The notes below the pieces were generated by a model that made no database searches, had not been told where the DNA came from, and saw nothing but the letters and a program-made list of their open reading frames with translations. The translations under genes and the position numbers were made by a program. From Alphaproteobacteria bacterium (GTDB taxonomy: Bacteria > Pseudomonadota > Alphaproteobacteria > UBA6615), in NCBI GenBank assembly GCA_011087645.1, contig JAALLF010000023.1:1-43410 (forward strand): a stretch of DNA of 43,410 bases. Direction: 5' to 3'. Shown here one piece after another: positions 1 to 8,273 of the stretch (the first letter of the stretch is position 1; each line of letters begins with the position of its first letter).

Positions 1-2
1 AA

Positions 3-77
3 TGGTGGGCGCGACAGGGATTGAACCTGTGACCCCTGCCGTGTGAAGGCAGTGCTCTCCCGCTGAGCTACGCGCCC
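3..77 (-). tRNA. tRNA-Val (anticodon CAC)
   Basis: Read on the minus strand this gives a full cloverleaf. The 7-bp acceptor stem pairs GGGCGCG with CGCGCCC, the D-arm contains TAGCTCAGCGGGAGAGCA, and the anticodon stem CTGCC/GGCAG closes the loop TTCACAC. The T-arm contains GGTTCAATCC. The loop places CAC at positions 34-36, which reads GUG (valine). The 3' CCA is encoded. The gene is about 110 bases from the next protein gene, which is on the other strand. Confidence 0.95.
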
Positions 78-154
78 GCCTGGTGGCGGTTAACCGCCGC
101 GTCTATAGGGCGGGCTGAACGTGGGAGTCAAGCGTGGCGGTGACCCCCAATCTG

Positions 155-180
155 TTGAAAACGCCCACTTATGCTATAAT
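155..180 (+). promoter_or_regulatory. extended -10 promoter, probably giving a leaderless mRNA
   Basis: TGCTATAAT (172-180) is a perfect -10 hexamer with the TG extension. TTGAAA at 155-160 is present but only 14 bases upstream, so the extended -10 probably does most of the work. Initiation 7-8 bases downstream falls on or beside the ATG at 188, which has no Shine-Dalgarno sequence. Confidence 0.5.
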
Positions 181-187
181 AAACGCG

Positions 188-1063
188 ATGTTTTCGACTC
201 GACGAAATGCGGCAATCGCCGGCGCCCTGATGGTCGCCCTGGCCACGCCTTCCGCCGCGGACAAGTTGGCGGCGCCTGAGAGCGCGGCGGTGCCTGCGGT
301 TCGGCAGGCGGGAGCACCGGTCGGTGACGGCTTTCGCCTATCCTACGACGTCTACAAAAGCGGATTTCGCGCCCTATCGCTGAATTTCGATGTGGCTCTC
401 GATGAGGACGCCTATCGCACCGACGCCCGCCTGGAATCGTCAGGCATTATCGGGTTTCTGTTCAAATGGCGGCTCGAAGCCGTCAGCAAGGGTCAGCTCC
501 AAGACGCCAATGTGGTGCCCCAGCGTCACCGCTTTGCCAATCACTGGCGCGGCAAAGTTCGCACCGTCGAGATCGGCTACCAGGAAGGCGTGCCGGCAGA
601 CATTCGCGCCGAGCCGCCTTATGGCAAAGATGCTGAGCGCGCGGTTTCCGCCGATCTGCTACCCGGCGCCGTCGATCCCATGAGCGCGGTCACCGCCATC
701 GTGCTGGAAAACGCGACCGGTGATCTGTGCCGCCCGACGACTGCCGTGTATGACGGCCGCCGGCGCTACGACGCGACGCTGACCCCGCTGGGCTCTAAGC
801 AATTGAAGGCCAGCAACTTTGCTCCCTATAGCGGCCTGGCCGAAGGCTGCCGCCTGAACTTCGAGCGTATTGCCGGGTTCAAGGAAGGCGACGAACGCAT
901 GAATAAGATGAGCATCGATATCTGGCTGGCCGATGTCGGGGCCGGACGCGGTAAGATCCCGGTGCGTTTGCAACTCGATACACCGTGGGGCATCGGCTTT
1001 GCCCATCTCGTGCGCGCCCGCGGCGGTGACGGCAAACTGGTATTTGGAACCGCCGACGAGTAA
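188..1063 (+). CDS. DUF3108 family exported protein
   Basis: A 291-residue protein that I place in the DUF3108 family by overall pattern: a 'LSYDVYKSGFRALSLNFDV' beginning, beta-rich middle and a C-terminal 'IPVRLQLDTPWG' strand. Members are envelope proteins of unknown biochemical role. The N-terminus (MFSTRRNAAIAGALMVALA, then TPSAADK) is a typical Sec signal peptide with cleavage expected after SAA. An in-frame start at 134 exists but would put a charged stretch ahead of the signal and lies upstream of a strong -10 box at 175-180, so ATG 188 is preferred. It stands alone, between the tRNA and glmU. A short GC dyad followed by TTTTT just after the stop may be a weak terminator. Confidence 0.75.
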   Translation: MFSTRRNAAIAGALMVALATPSAADKLAAPESAAVPAVRQAGAPVGDGFRLSYDVYKSGFRALSLNFDVALDEDAYRTDARLESSGIIGFLFKWRLEAVSKGQLQDANVVPQRHRFANHWRGKVRTVEIGYQEGVPADIRAEPPYGKDAERAVSADLLPGAVDPMSAVTAIVLENATGDLCRPTTAVYDGRRRYDATLTPLGSKQLKASNFAPYSGLAEGCRLNFERIAGFKEGDERMNKMSIDIWLADVGAGRGKIPVRLQLDTPWGIGFAHLVRARGGDGKLVFGTADE

Positions 1064-1204
1064 GGCCGCGCGGTCTTTTTGCAACAAAGCAGAATAATTA
1101 GTGACTTGGACCGGATCGGGCGGCTGTGGCAGTGTCCGTTGGTCCGGATCGGGGTGTTTTGTACCTCGCCGGTGGGCCCCTAGAAGCCATCTGAATGCAC
1201 GACG

Positions 1205-2557
1205 ATGCCTGACACGCCTGTTGCCGCCCTCGTTCTCGCTGCCGGTCTTGGCACGCGCATGAAATCCGAGCACCCCAAGGTGATGCACCAACTCGCTGGG
1301 CGGCCCATGGTGTCGCACCTGCTCGAGACCGTCGACACTTTAGCGCCGGAACGGGTCGCCGTGGTGATCGGGCCGGGCATGAGCGAGGTCGCGGCGGTGG
1401 TGGCGCCGCGTTCGGTCTGCGTGCAGCATGAACGGTTGGGCACGGGTGACGCGGTCAAGGCTGGCCGCGCAAGCCTGGAGGGTTTCACCGGTCCAGTGCT
1501 GGTGCTCTATGGCGACACGCCATTGGTGAGCGCCGAGACCATGGCAGCGGCTGTGGCGGCGTGCGCCGCTGGCGCGGCTGTCGTGGTGGTGGGGTTTCGT
1601 CCGGCGGATGTTAGCGACTATGGCCGCCTGGTGACCGACGATAGCGGCGCGCTGGCCCAAATTGTCGAAGCTAAGGACGCCACCGGCGCGCAAAAGGAAA
1701 TCGGCCTCTGCAATTCCGGGCTGATGGCGATCTCCGGCGCTCATTTGTTCGACCTTCTCGAGCGTCTCGATACCGACAATGCCAACGGCGAATACTACCT
1801 GACCGACATTATCGCGCTGGCCCATGGCGATGGGCTACAAACCGCCGTGGTCGAAGCCGGCGAGGCAGAACTCATGGGCATCAATAGCCGAGGTGAACTG
1901 GCGGTCGCCGAAGCTATCGTGCAGACCGAATTGCGCGCCCGCGCCATGGCCGGCGGCGCGACCCTGGTCGATCCGTCGACGGTCTGGCTATCCCACGACA
2001 CGGCGCTGGGCCAAGACGTGACGATCCACCCCAACGTTGTGTTCGGTCCCGGGGTGACGGTCGGCGACGATGTCGAGATCAAATCCTACAGTCATATCGA
2101 AGGCGCTACGGTGGCGCCGGGCGCCATCATCGGCCCGTTCGCGCGGCTGCGGCCGGGGGCCGATATTGGCGAAGGCGCACGGGTGGGGAATTTCGTCGAG
2201 GTCAAAAACGCGGTGCTCGAAGCCGGCGCCAAGGCCAACCATCTGAGTTATATCGGCGACGCGACGGTCGGCGCCAAGGCCAATATCGGCGCTGGCACCA
2301 TCACTTGTAACTATGATGGGTTCGACAAGCACCAGACGGTGATCGGCGCCAACGCCTTCATCGGTTCGAACACCGCCTTGGTGGCCCCGGTGACGATCGG
2401 TGAGGGCGCCATCGTCGCCGCCGGCAGCACCATTGGGCGCGACGTGAGCGCTGACGCGCTGGCCATCGAACGCGCCTCCCAGGAAGAAAAGCCTGGCTGG
2501 GCCTCCTCGTTCCGCCAGCAACGCCAAGCCGCCAAGCCCAAGACGTCAGAGGACTGA
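1205..2557 (+). CDS. glmU: Bifunctional UDP-N-acetylglucosamine pyrophosphorylase / glucosamine-1-phosphate N-acetyltransferase
   Basis: GlmU makes UDP-GlcNAc, the precursor of peptidoglycan and lipid A, in two cytoplasmic steps: acetylation of GlcN-1-P, then uridylyl transfer. The N-terminal half is a Rossmann-like nucleotidyltransferase with the signature LAAGLGTRMKS (residues 11-21) and the metal/UDP region YGDTPLVS (about 101). From about residue 250 the protein is a left-handed beta-helix built of hexapeptide repeats such as VTIHPNVVFGPGVTVGDDVEI, containing the acetyltransferase site (the GAGTITCNYDG motif near 385). At 450 residues it is full length. glmS starts 7 bases after its stop, so the two UDP-GlcNAc pathway enzymes are almost certainly co-transcribed. 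No clear Shine-Dalgarno sequence is visible before the ATG. Confidence 0.97.
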   Translation: MPDTPVAALVLAAGLGTRMKSEHPKVMHQLAGRPMVSHLLETVDTLAPERVAVVIGPGMSEVAAVVAPRSVCVQHERLGTGDAVKAGRASLEGFTGPVLVLYGDTPLVSAETMAAAVAACAAGAAVVVVGFRPADVSDYGRLVTDDSGALAQIVEAKDATGAQKEIGLCNSGLMAISGAHLFDLLERLDTDNANGEYYLTDIIALAHGDGLQTAVVEAGEAELMGINSRGELAVAEAIVQTELRARAMAGGATLVDPSTVWLSHDTALGQDVTIHPNVVFGPGVTVGDDVEIKSYSHIEGATVAPGAIIGPFARLRPGADIGEGARVGNFVEVKNAVLEAGAKANHLSYIGDATVGAKANIGAGTITCNYDGFDKHQTVIGANAFIGSNTALVAPVTIGEGAIVAAGSTIGRDVSADALAIERASQEEKPGWASSFRQQRQAAKPKTSED

Positions 2558-2564
2558 TCCTAGA

Positions 2565-4388
2565 ATGTGCGGCATCATCGGTATTTTGAGTTCGGGCGAT
2601 GTGGCGCCGCAACTGCTCGACGGGCTGAAGCGGCTGGAATATCGCGGCTACGATTCCGCCGGTGTGGCGACCCTGATCAACGGACGCATCGAGCGCCGGC
2701 GCGCGCAAGGTAAGCTGGTCAATCTGGAAAGCGAACTCGACGCCGATCCGTTGCCTGGCGATGTGGGCATCGGCCACACCAGATGGGCGACCCACGGGGT
2801 GCCTAACGAGGCGAACGCCCACCCCCACGCCACCCACCGGGTCGCCGTAGTCCATAACGGCATCATTGAGAATTTCCAGACCTTGCGCGCCGAACTCGCC
2901 GACGCCGGCCACAATTTCGAAAGCGATACCGATACCGAGGCGATAGCCGCGCTGATCACCCGCGAACTCGACGATGGGGCGTCCACCACTCAGGCTGTGG
3001 CGGCGACCTTAAGCCGGCTTGAAGGAGCATTCGCTTTGGCGATTATCTTTGCCGGCGAACATGACCTGATGGTCGGCGCGCGGCGCGGCAGCCCGCTCGC
3101 GGTCGGCTACGGCGATGGCGAGATGTTCCTGGGTTCAGACGCGTTGGCCCTGGCGCCGCTGACCAAGCGGATCTGCTATTTGGAAGAGGGCGACTGGGCT
3201 CTGGTGACCCGCGACGGCGCGGCGATCTATGACGAGAACGGCAACCAGGCCGACCGTGAGGTGCGTGAGACCGAACTATCTGGCGCGCTGATTGGCAAGG
3301 GTAATTACGACCACTTCATGCAGAAGGAAATCTTCGAGCAGCCGGCCGTGGTCGGCGACACACTGCAGAGCTTCGTCAACGCCGCCACCCGCGAAGTCAC
3401 CCTGCCGCCGCTGCCTTTCGATTTGGCCACTGTGCCGCGCATCACCGTGGTCGCTTGCGGTACCGCCTGCTACGCCGGTTGGGTTGCCAAATATTGGCTC
3501 GAGCGGGTTGCTGGGGTCCCGGTCGAAATCGACGTGGCGTCCGAGTTCCGTTATCGCGAAGCACCGTTGCCCGAGGGTGGGGTAGCGTTATTCGTCAGTC
3601 AGTCGGGCGAGACCGCCGATACATTGGCGGCGCTGCGCCATTGCCGCAAATTGGGCCAGCATGTGGTCTCGGTGGTGAACGTGTCGGAAAGCTCAATCGC
3701 GCGGGAATCCGATGTGGTGCTGCGCACTCTGGCGGGACCGGAGATCGGCGTCGCCTCGACCAAGGCGTTCACCACGCAACTGGCGGTGCTGGCATGTTTG
3801 GTTATCGCGGCGGGGCAGGCGCGGGGCACTATCGATGCCGAGCGCGCCGCCGCGTTAGCCGGGGCGCTGACCGAAGTACCGTCGCGCATGGCCGAGGTGC
3901 TCAACCATGATGGTGATTTGCGCGCGCTGGCGGTCGAAGTCGCTAAGGCCCGCGACGTGCTCTATCTGGGCCGCGGCACGGCCTATCCCATCGCTTTGGA
4001 GGGCGCGCTCAAGCTCAAGGAAATTTCCTATATCCATGCCGAGGGTTATGCGGCCGGCGAGATGAAGCACGGCCCCATCGCCTTGATCGATGAAGCGGTG
4101 CCGGTGATCGTGCTAGCGCCGCCGGATGCGCTGTTCGACAAAACCCTGTCGAACGTTCAAGAAGTGATCGCACGCGGCGGCAAGGTCATCTTCATGTCGG
4201 ATGCCAGCGGTGTAGCGCGGATGGCCGACCAGGCTTGGGCCAGCGTCGCCATGCCCCGGGTCGACGATTTCGTGGCGCCCCTGCTCTACGCCATTCCGGT
4301 GCAGCTGCTCGCCTACCACACCGCGGTGGTCAAAGGCACGGACGTCGACCAACCGCGCAATCTGGCGAAAAGCGTGACCGTTGAATGA
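2565..4388 (+). CDS. glmS: Glutamine--fructose-6-phosphate aminotransferase (isomerizing)
   Basis: GlmS converts fructose-6-phosphate and glutamine to glucosamine-6-phosphate, the entry step of amino-sugar synthesis. The protein starts MCGIIG, placing the catalytic Cys immediately after the initiator Met as in class II glutamine amidotransferases. RGYDSAG and the GHTRWATHG substrate motifs follow (about residues 27-75). Two SIS domains occupy roughly 280-420 and 450-600 (VSQSGETADT; ALEGALKLKEISY; AEGYAAGEMKHGPIALI), and the C-terminus DQPRNLAKSVTVE is the family's usual end. The length of 607 residues is normal. It lies 7 bases after glmU, and its last codons overlap the next gene by 4 bases, consistent with translational coupling to the ABC exporter. 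The short glmU-glmS gap leaves no room for a glmS ribozyme. Confidence 0.97.
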   Translation: MCGIIGILSSGDVAPQLLDGLKRLEYRGYDSAGVATLINGRIERRRAQGKLVNLESELDADPLPGDVGIGHTRWATHGVPNEANAHPHATHRVAVVHNGIIENFQTLRAELADAGHNFESDTDTEAIAALITRELDDGASTTQAVAATLSRLEGAFALAIIFAGEHDLMVGARRGSPLAVGYGDGEMFLGSDALALAPLTKRICYLEEGDWALVTRDGAAIYDENGNQADREVRETELSGALIGKGNYDHFMQKEIFEQPAVVGDTLQSFVNAATREVTLPPLPFDLATVPRITVVACGTACYAGWVAKYWLERVAGVPVEIDVASEFRYREAPLPEGGVALFVSQSGETADTLAALRHCRKLGQHVVSVVNVSESSIARESDVVLRTLAGPEIGVASTKAFTTQLAVLACLVIAAGQARGTIDAERAAALAGALTEVPSRMAEVLNHDGDLRALAVEVAKARDVLYLGRGTAYPIALEGALKLKEISYIHAEGYAAGEMKHGPIALIDEAVPVIVLAPPDALFDKTLSNVQEVIARGGKVIFMSDASGVARMADQAWASVAMPRVDDFVAPLLYAIPVQLLAYHTAVVKGTDVDQPRNLAKSVTVE

Positions 4389-5350
4389 CGGTTGATCCGC
4401 CAGCTCCCGCGCCGCTGATCTCGGTCGACCGGCTGGTCTTCGACTACGACACCACGCGCGCCCTATCGGATATTTCCTTCACCATCGAACCCGGCATGGT
4501 CGTGGCCCTGGTCGGCCCCAACGGCGCGGGCAAAACGACTCTGATGCGGTGCATCTCCGCGCTCGAACAGCCGACCGCGGGCGACGTTCATGTGGATGGC
4601 TTGGAGGTGCGCGAGGATCCGCGCACGATTCATCGCAAGATCGGATTCCTGCCCGATTTCTTCGGGCTCTATGACGAACTCACTGTGCGTCAGGCGCTGG
4701 CCTATCACGCGGCGGCGAAGAAAATCGCTCCTGAAGATCGAGCGGCCCGGGTTGGTTGGGTGGCTGAGATGCTGGGTGTCGACGCTATGTTCGACCGGCG
4801 GGTGGGTGAATTGTCGCGCGGCAACAGGCAGAAATTGGCGATCGCCCAGTCCGTCATCCACCGCCCCTTGGTCGCGTTGCTCGACGAACCCGCCTCCGGC
4901 CTCGATCCCGATGCGCGGCGCCGGCTGTCGGAAACCATTCTGGCGTTGAACGATGAAGGCATGACCCTGATCGTGTCGTCCCACATCCTGTCCGAACTGG
5001 AAGATTATTCGACCCATGTCCTGGTCATGCGCGGCGGCAAGCTCGAAGCCTTCCGTGACCTGCGCCAGGCGGCGGGCGGCGGACCCGAACGGATCACCCT
5101 GCGGGTGCGATTGTCGACACCCGATGTGCGCTTGGGTGAAATATTACGCGGCGTGCAAGGAGCCGATGTGCTCGACGCCGGCGACCGCGATGCGACATTC
5201 GTATTTCCCGGCGATGCGTCCGCGCAGCATGATTGTCTCAAGCATCTGATCGATAGCGGTTTGACTGTTTCGGAAATGGCGCCGACCGCCCAATCCATGT
5301 CGGACGTCTATTTCGACAGCGGCAATGGGGCCGGGGAGACGCGATCGTGA
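4385..5350 (+). CDS. ABC transporter ATP-binding protein (ABC-2 type export)
   Basis: A 321-residue ATPase of the CcmA/NatA type. Visible motifs: Walker A GPNGAGKTT (about residues 39-47), signature LSRGNRQKLAIAQ (about 143), Walker B LVALLDEPASGLDP with catalytic Glu (about 160-173), and switch His in VSSHILSELE. The C-terminal 90 residues are the variable regulatory extension seen in export ATPases. It overlaps glmS by 4 bases and the permease by 4 bases, so the three are coupled. The substrate is not shown by the sequence. The link to glmUS hints at a cell-envelope or lipid-linked product, but that is inference only. Confidence 0.9.
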   Translation: MTVDPPAPAPLISVDRLVFDYDTTRALSDISFTIEPGMVVALVGPNGAGKTTLMRCISALEQPTAGDVHVDGLEVREDPRTIHRKIGFLPDFFGLYDELTVRQALAYHAAAKKIAPEDRAARVGWVAEMLGVDAMFDRRVGELSRGNRQKLAIAQSVIHRPLVALLDEPASGLDPDARRRLSETILALNDEGMTLIVSSHILSELEDYSTHVLVMRGGKLEAFRDLRQAAGGGPERITLRVRLSTPDVRLGEILRGVQGADVLDAGDRDATFVFPGDASAQHDCLKHLIDSGLTVSEMAPTAQSMSDVYFDSGNGAGETRS

Positions 5351-6816
5351 ACCCGGAACTCAAACGCAATTTTCTGATCGAAATCACCGGGCAGCGTCTG
5401 TTGGCGATGCCGCTGATTCTTGGGCTTATCTTCGCCGCCGCCTGGGCGTTGGAAGATTCGAAAGGCCTGATCACCACGACGGAAGTGTTGTTCTGGGTTT
5501 TGGTTTTTCTGTGGGGCACTCGCAAGGCCGCCGGCGCGTTCGATTCCGAGATGGCGAACAACACCTGGGACAGCCAACGCCTGTCCGCCCTGACCGCCGG
5601 CCAGATCTTCGTCGGAAAACTATTCGGCAGCACCTCATTTGTGCTCTACGGCGCGTTGCTCAGCCTTCTCGTCAACGTTGCCGCGCGGTTCGATCTTTAC
5701 GTCACGTCGCTGGACGATGCGGACATCATTCGCGGACGCACTGTGGTTCTCGATCCGGGTGAGATTATTTGGTCGGCCGGACATGATTTGCTCGTCGGGT
5801 TACTTGGTCTGGTCGTCGCCATGTTCGTCGCAGTCGTCCTGATGGCGCGGACCCGGTCGTCAAAAGGAATATCCGTAACCCTGTGTCAGCTATTCGCGAT
5901 TGGCGTCGCCGGGGTATTCGCCGACCGCATCGGCAATGTCGGACTTGCCGGTTTTAGCCGGGGTTTGACCCACGACAATTTCCTGAACGCGGAATGGTAC
6001 GGATTATCGATCCCGATCATCGGCTTCATCACCGCCAGCTTGTTGATTTATCTCGCCTGGACGGTTCTCGGTACGGTGCGCCAGTTGCGATCGGTTTTGC
6101 AGTTCAGAGGCTATCGCTGGGCTTGGCCGCTGTTCGTGCTGTTCGTCGGCGCCTATCTGGCCGGGTTCGATACCCTGTACCAACACACTCAAACATTCGG
6201 TAACCAGGCGTTTTTGTTTTTGACGGTGTTCTGGATGGTTGCAGTTACGTTTACCTACTTGGCGGTGTTCAGCGAAACCAAATCCCTGCAGGGCTACCGG
6301 TCCTATATAACTGCGGCACGGCGATTGCGGTTTTCCGAAATCATGCAGCACCAACCGTTTTGGCTGACGTCGCTCATAATTCTCGTCATCACGCTTATTC
6401 TGAATCTCGCGCTCGGGGAGGCGCAGGTTGGGATTCGTCATGAGATGGATTCCGATTTAGGCAATTTTCTCGGCCTTGGCTCGGCGGCACCGGACCTACA
6501 AACATGGCTGGTTTTAGCCAGCCTGTTTCTGGTACGCGACTGCTTACTCGTCATGGCCCTGAACTTTACCCCGAACCGGCGCCGGGCGGATTTAGCGGCG
6601 TTGATCTATCTCGCGGTACTCTATGTGATCGTGCCCTTGCTGCTCCATGGCATCAATCTCGATCAAACGCTTCTCATGAAATTCTTCGTGCCCCAGGTCG
6701 GCGGCGGTCTGATCGCGTCGGTCTGGCCGATCGCCCTGGAAGTTGCCGTAGTGGCAATTCTAATGATGTTGCGCTGGCGCACGGTCCGTCAGCCGGTGGC
6801 GGCCGACATAGCCTAG
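5347..6816 (+). CDS. ABC-2 type transporter permease, multi-spanning membrane protein
   Basis: A 489-residue integral membrane protein starting with GTG at the overlap with the ATPase stop. About ten to twelve hydrophobic segments are visible, for example around residues 18-36, 44-58, 95-113, 150-172, 183-200, 220-245, 255-272, 288-305, 335-355 and 415-480. It has no ATPase or solute-binding domain. Position and 4-bp overlap identify it as the membrane partner of the preceding ATPase. It is longer than classic six-helix ABC-2 permeases, so one chain may carry two permease-like halves. I do not recognise a specific family. Its end overlaps the convergent gene on the minus strand by 4 bases. 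Confidence 0.75.
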   Translation: MNPELKRNFLIEITGQRLLAMPLILGLIFAAAWALEDSKGLITTTEVLFWVLVFLWGTRKAAGAFDSEMANNTWDSQRLSALTAGQIFVGKLFGSTSFVLYGALLSLLVNVAARFDLYVTSLDDADIIRGRTVVLDPGEIIWSAGHDLLVGLLGLVVAMFVAVVLMARTRSSKGISVTLCQLFAIGVAGVFADRIGNVGLAGFSRGLTHDNFLNAEWYGLSIPIIGFITASLLIYLAWTVLGTVRQLRSVLQFRGYRWAWPLFVLFVGAYLAGFDTLYQHTQTFGNQAFLFLTVFWMVAVTFTYLAVFSETKSLQGYRSYITAARRLRFSEIMQHQPFWLTSLIILVITLILNLALGEAQVGIRHEMDSDLGNFLGLGSAAPDLQTWLVLASLFLVRDCLLVMALNFTPNRRRADLAALIYLAVLYVIVPLLLHGINLDQTLLMKFFVPQVGGGLIASVWPIALEVAVVAILMMLRWRTVRQPVAADIA

Positions 6817-7250
6817 AGGATCGGCGAAAGCCAGCCGACCACCGCGCCATAGAGGACATGCACGATCAGGGCGGTGATCCAGGCCTTTGAGTCGTGTTTG
6901 AGGCTAAAGAAACCGCCTTTCAGGAAGATCGGCACAAATATTATCTGCGCGGCGAAGAACAGGATAACGCCCCAGATGAGGCCGCGCACGAACGGCTCGC
7001 CGGGCAGAAGCGGCGCCACGACCGTGGCGTAGAGCAGCGCGAATATGATGCCGTTCACGTGCAACAGCGCTACGCCCCAGCCATAGGGCGCGGGCCCCTC
7101 GAACGAATCGCCGAAGGTGAGCTCGGTCATGCCGCGGGGAAAATCGAGCCGCGGCAGGCCATAGCGCGGCGCCCATAGTGCGAAGACCAAGAGGATATAG
7201 CCGGCGAGAATCCCCACGCCCGATACGTGAATGAAAAAGCTTAAGTCCAT
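6813..7250 (-). CDS. Small integral membrane protein of unknown function
   Basis: 145 residues with four predicted membrane helices: about 5-26 (FFIHVSGVGILAGYILLVFAL), 58-82, 86-108 and 120-143. Between helices 1 and 2 lies a polar loop with RYGLPRLDFPRG and FGDSFEGPAPYGWG. Such four-helix proteins are annotated as DUF families in other alphaproteobacteria, but I do not recognise a function. It is convergent with the ABC permease and reads in the same direction as the TauE/SafE-like gene upstream, with 31 bases between that gene's stop and this start, so the two may form an operon. The start codon is ATG with GAGGGG about 5 bases upstream. Confidence 0.6.
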   Translation of the reverse strand: MDLSFFIHVSGVGILAGYILLVFALWAPRYGLPRLDFPRGMTELTFGDSFEGPAPYGWGVALLHVNGIIFALLYATVVAPLLPGEPFVRGLIWGVILFFAAQIIFVPIFLKGGFFSLKHDSKAWITALIVHVLYGAVVGWLSPIL

Positions 7251-7281
7251 GATCCCCTCCGAAAACCAGCGTCGATCTACT

Positions 7282-8094
7282 TCACCGCAATTGCGTCAGC
7301 GTCACAACAAGAATAAACGCCAGATAGCCGATAAAGGCCCGGTGCAGCAGCTTATCGGCGACTTTGTGGGATGCGCGGATGCCGAATGGCGATCCGGCCA
7401 GGGCGCCGATTGCCAGGCCCGCGAAGGCCGGTAAATAGAGATATCCCAATGATAGCGCCGGCAGACCGGTTTCATTGAAGCCGCCGAAGACATAGCCGCC
7501 GGCGGCGGCAAAGCCCAGCAGGCCGGCCAGCGCCGAACAGGTCGCGGCGATGACCGGCATGGGATAGCGCGCGGCGCGCAGATAGGGGCTGATGATCACG
7601 GCGGGGCCGGGCCCGAGCAGCGCGCCGGTGACGCCGGTCAGCGTGCCGTGGGTCCACAGGCTGGGGCCGTTGATGGCCGAGAAATCACCACCGCCTTCCA
7701 CTGTCGCCGCCTGGCGCTGGAAAATGCCGCGCACGATGGCTAAGCCGACGAACCCGATGAAGATAATTTTCAACACGATGCCCGGCAGGGCGTCGCCGAC
7801 CAGCGACCCGCCGACCGCGCCGGCGACGATGAAGGGCACGAAGCGGAACATCAGCGGCAGGTGCAAATCGCCGACGCGAAACCGCAGCACGGCGACATAG
7901 ATCGACGTAGTCGCCATCACCGCCAGCGCCGTGCCGGCGGTCAGGTGCATGACCTGGCTATCGAGGACGCCCTGCAGGGGCAGCGCGATGATCAGCGCCG
8001 GGGTCATAGTAAAGGCGCCGCCGACGCCGAACAGCCCCGACACGAACCCGGCCAATAGTCCGGCGGCGATGTAAATGGCGATGGCTTCGAGCAA
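7282..8094 (-). CDS. Sulfite exporter TauE/SafE family protein (TSUP)
   Basis: About 270 residues, highly hydrophobic with eight likely helices. The N-terminal motif GLLAGFVSGLFGVGGAFTMTPAL and the second-half repeat ALLGPGPAVIISPYL followed by GYVFGGF are the paired pseudo-symmetric signatures of TSUP/TauE transporters. Members move sulfite, sulfonates or other small organic anions across the inner membrane; the substrate here cannot be told. The open frame extends to a TTG at 8121. The TTG at 8094 is preferred because GGGAG lies 9 bases upstream and the family usually begins directly with the first helix. The downstream four-helix protein may be co-transcribed. Confidence 0.85.
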   Translation of the reverse strand: MLEAIAIYIAAGLLAGFVSGLFGVGGAFTMTPALIIALPLQGVLDSQVMHLTAGTALAVMATTSIYVAVLRFRVGDLHLPLMFRFVPFIVAGAVGGSLVGDALPGIVLKIIFIGFVGLAIVRGIFQRQAATVEGGGDFSAINGPSLWTHGTLTGVTGALLGPGPAVIISPYLRAARYPMPVIAATCSALAGLLGFAAAGGYVFGGFNETGLPALSLGYLYLPAFAGLAIGALAGSPFGIRASHKVADKLLHRAFIGYLAFILVVTLTQLR

Positions 8095-8273
8095 CGAGGG
8101 GGACTCCCGGGACGGTACCAATAACGGCCGGCACAGTGCCCCGTGTGATGCGGGCTGGCAATGCAGTGGAAGGCGATCCTTTTTACGAACTATTTGATAT
8201 TCGCCGGTGAGACGCTAAGTAACGGCCTACAAGGTTGGTTCAACGATTATAAAACTAGGTGAGGCGGCTCCCC

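Noticed and set aside
2558..2564. glmS ribozyme/riboswitch upstream of glmS
   Set aside because: Only 7 bases separate glmU and glmS, and no such element is present.
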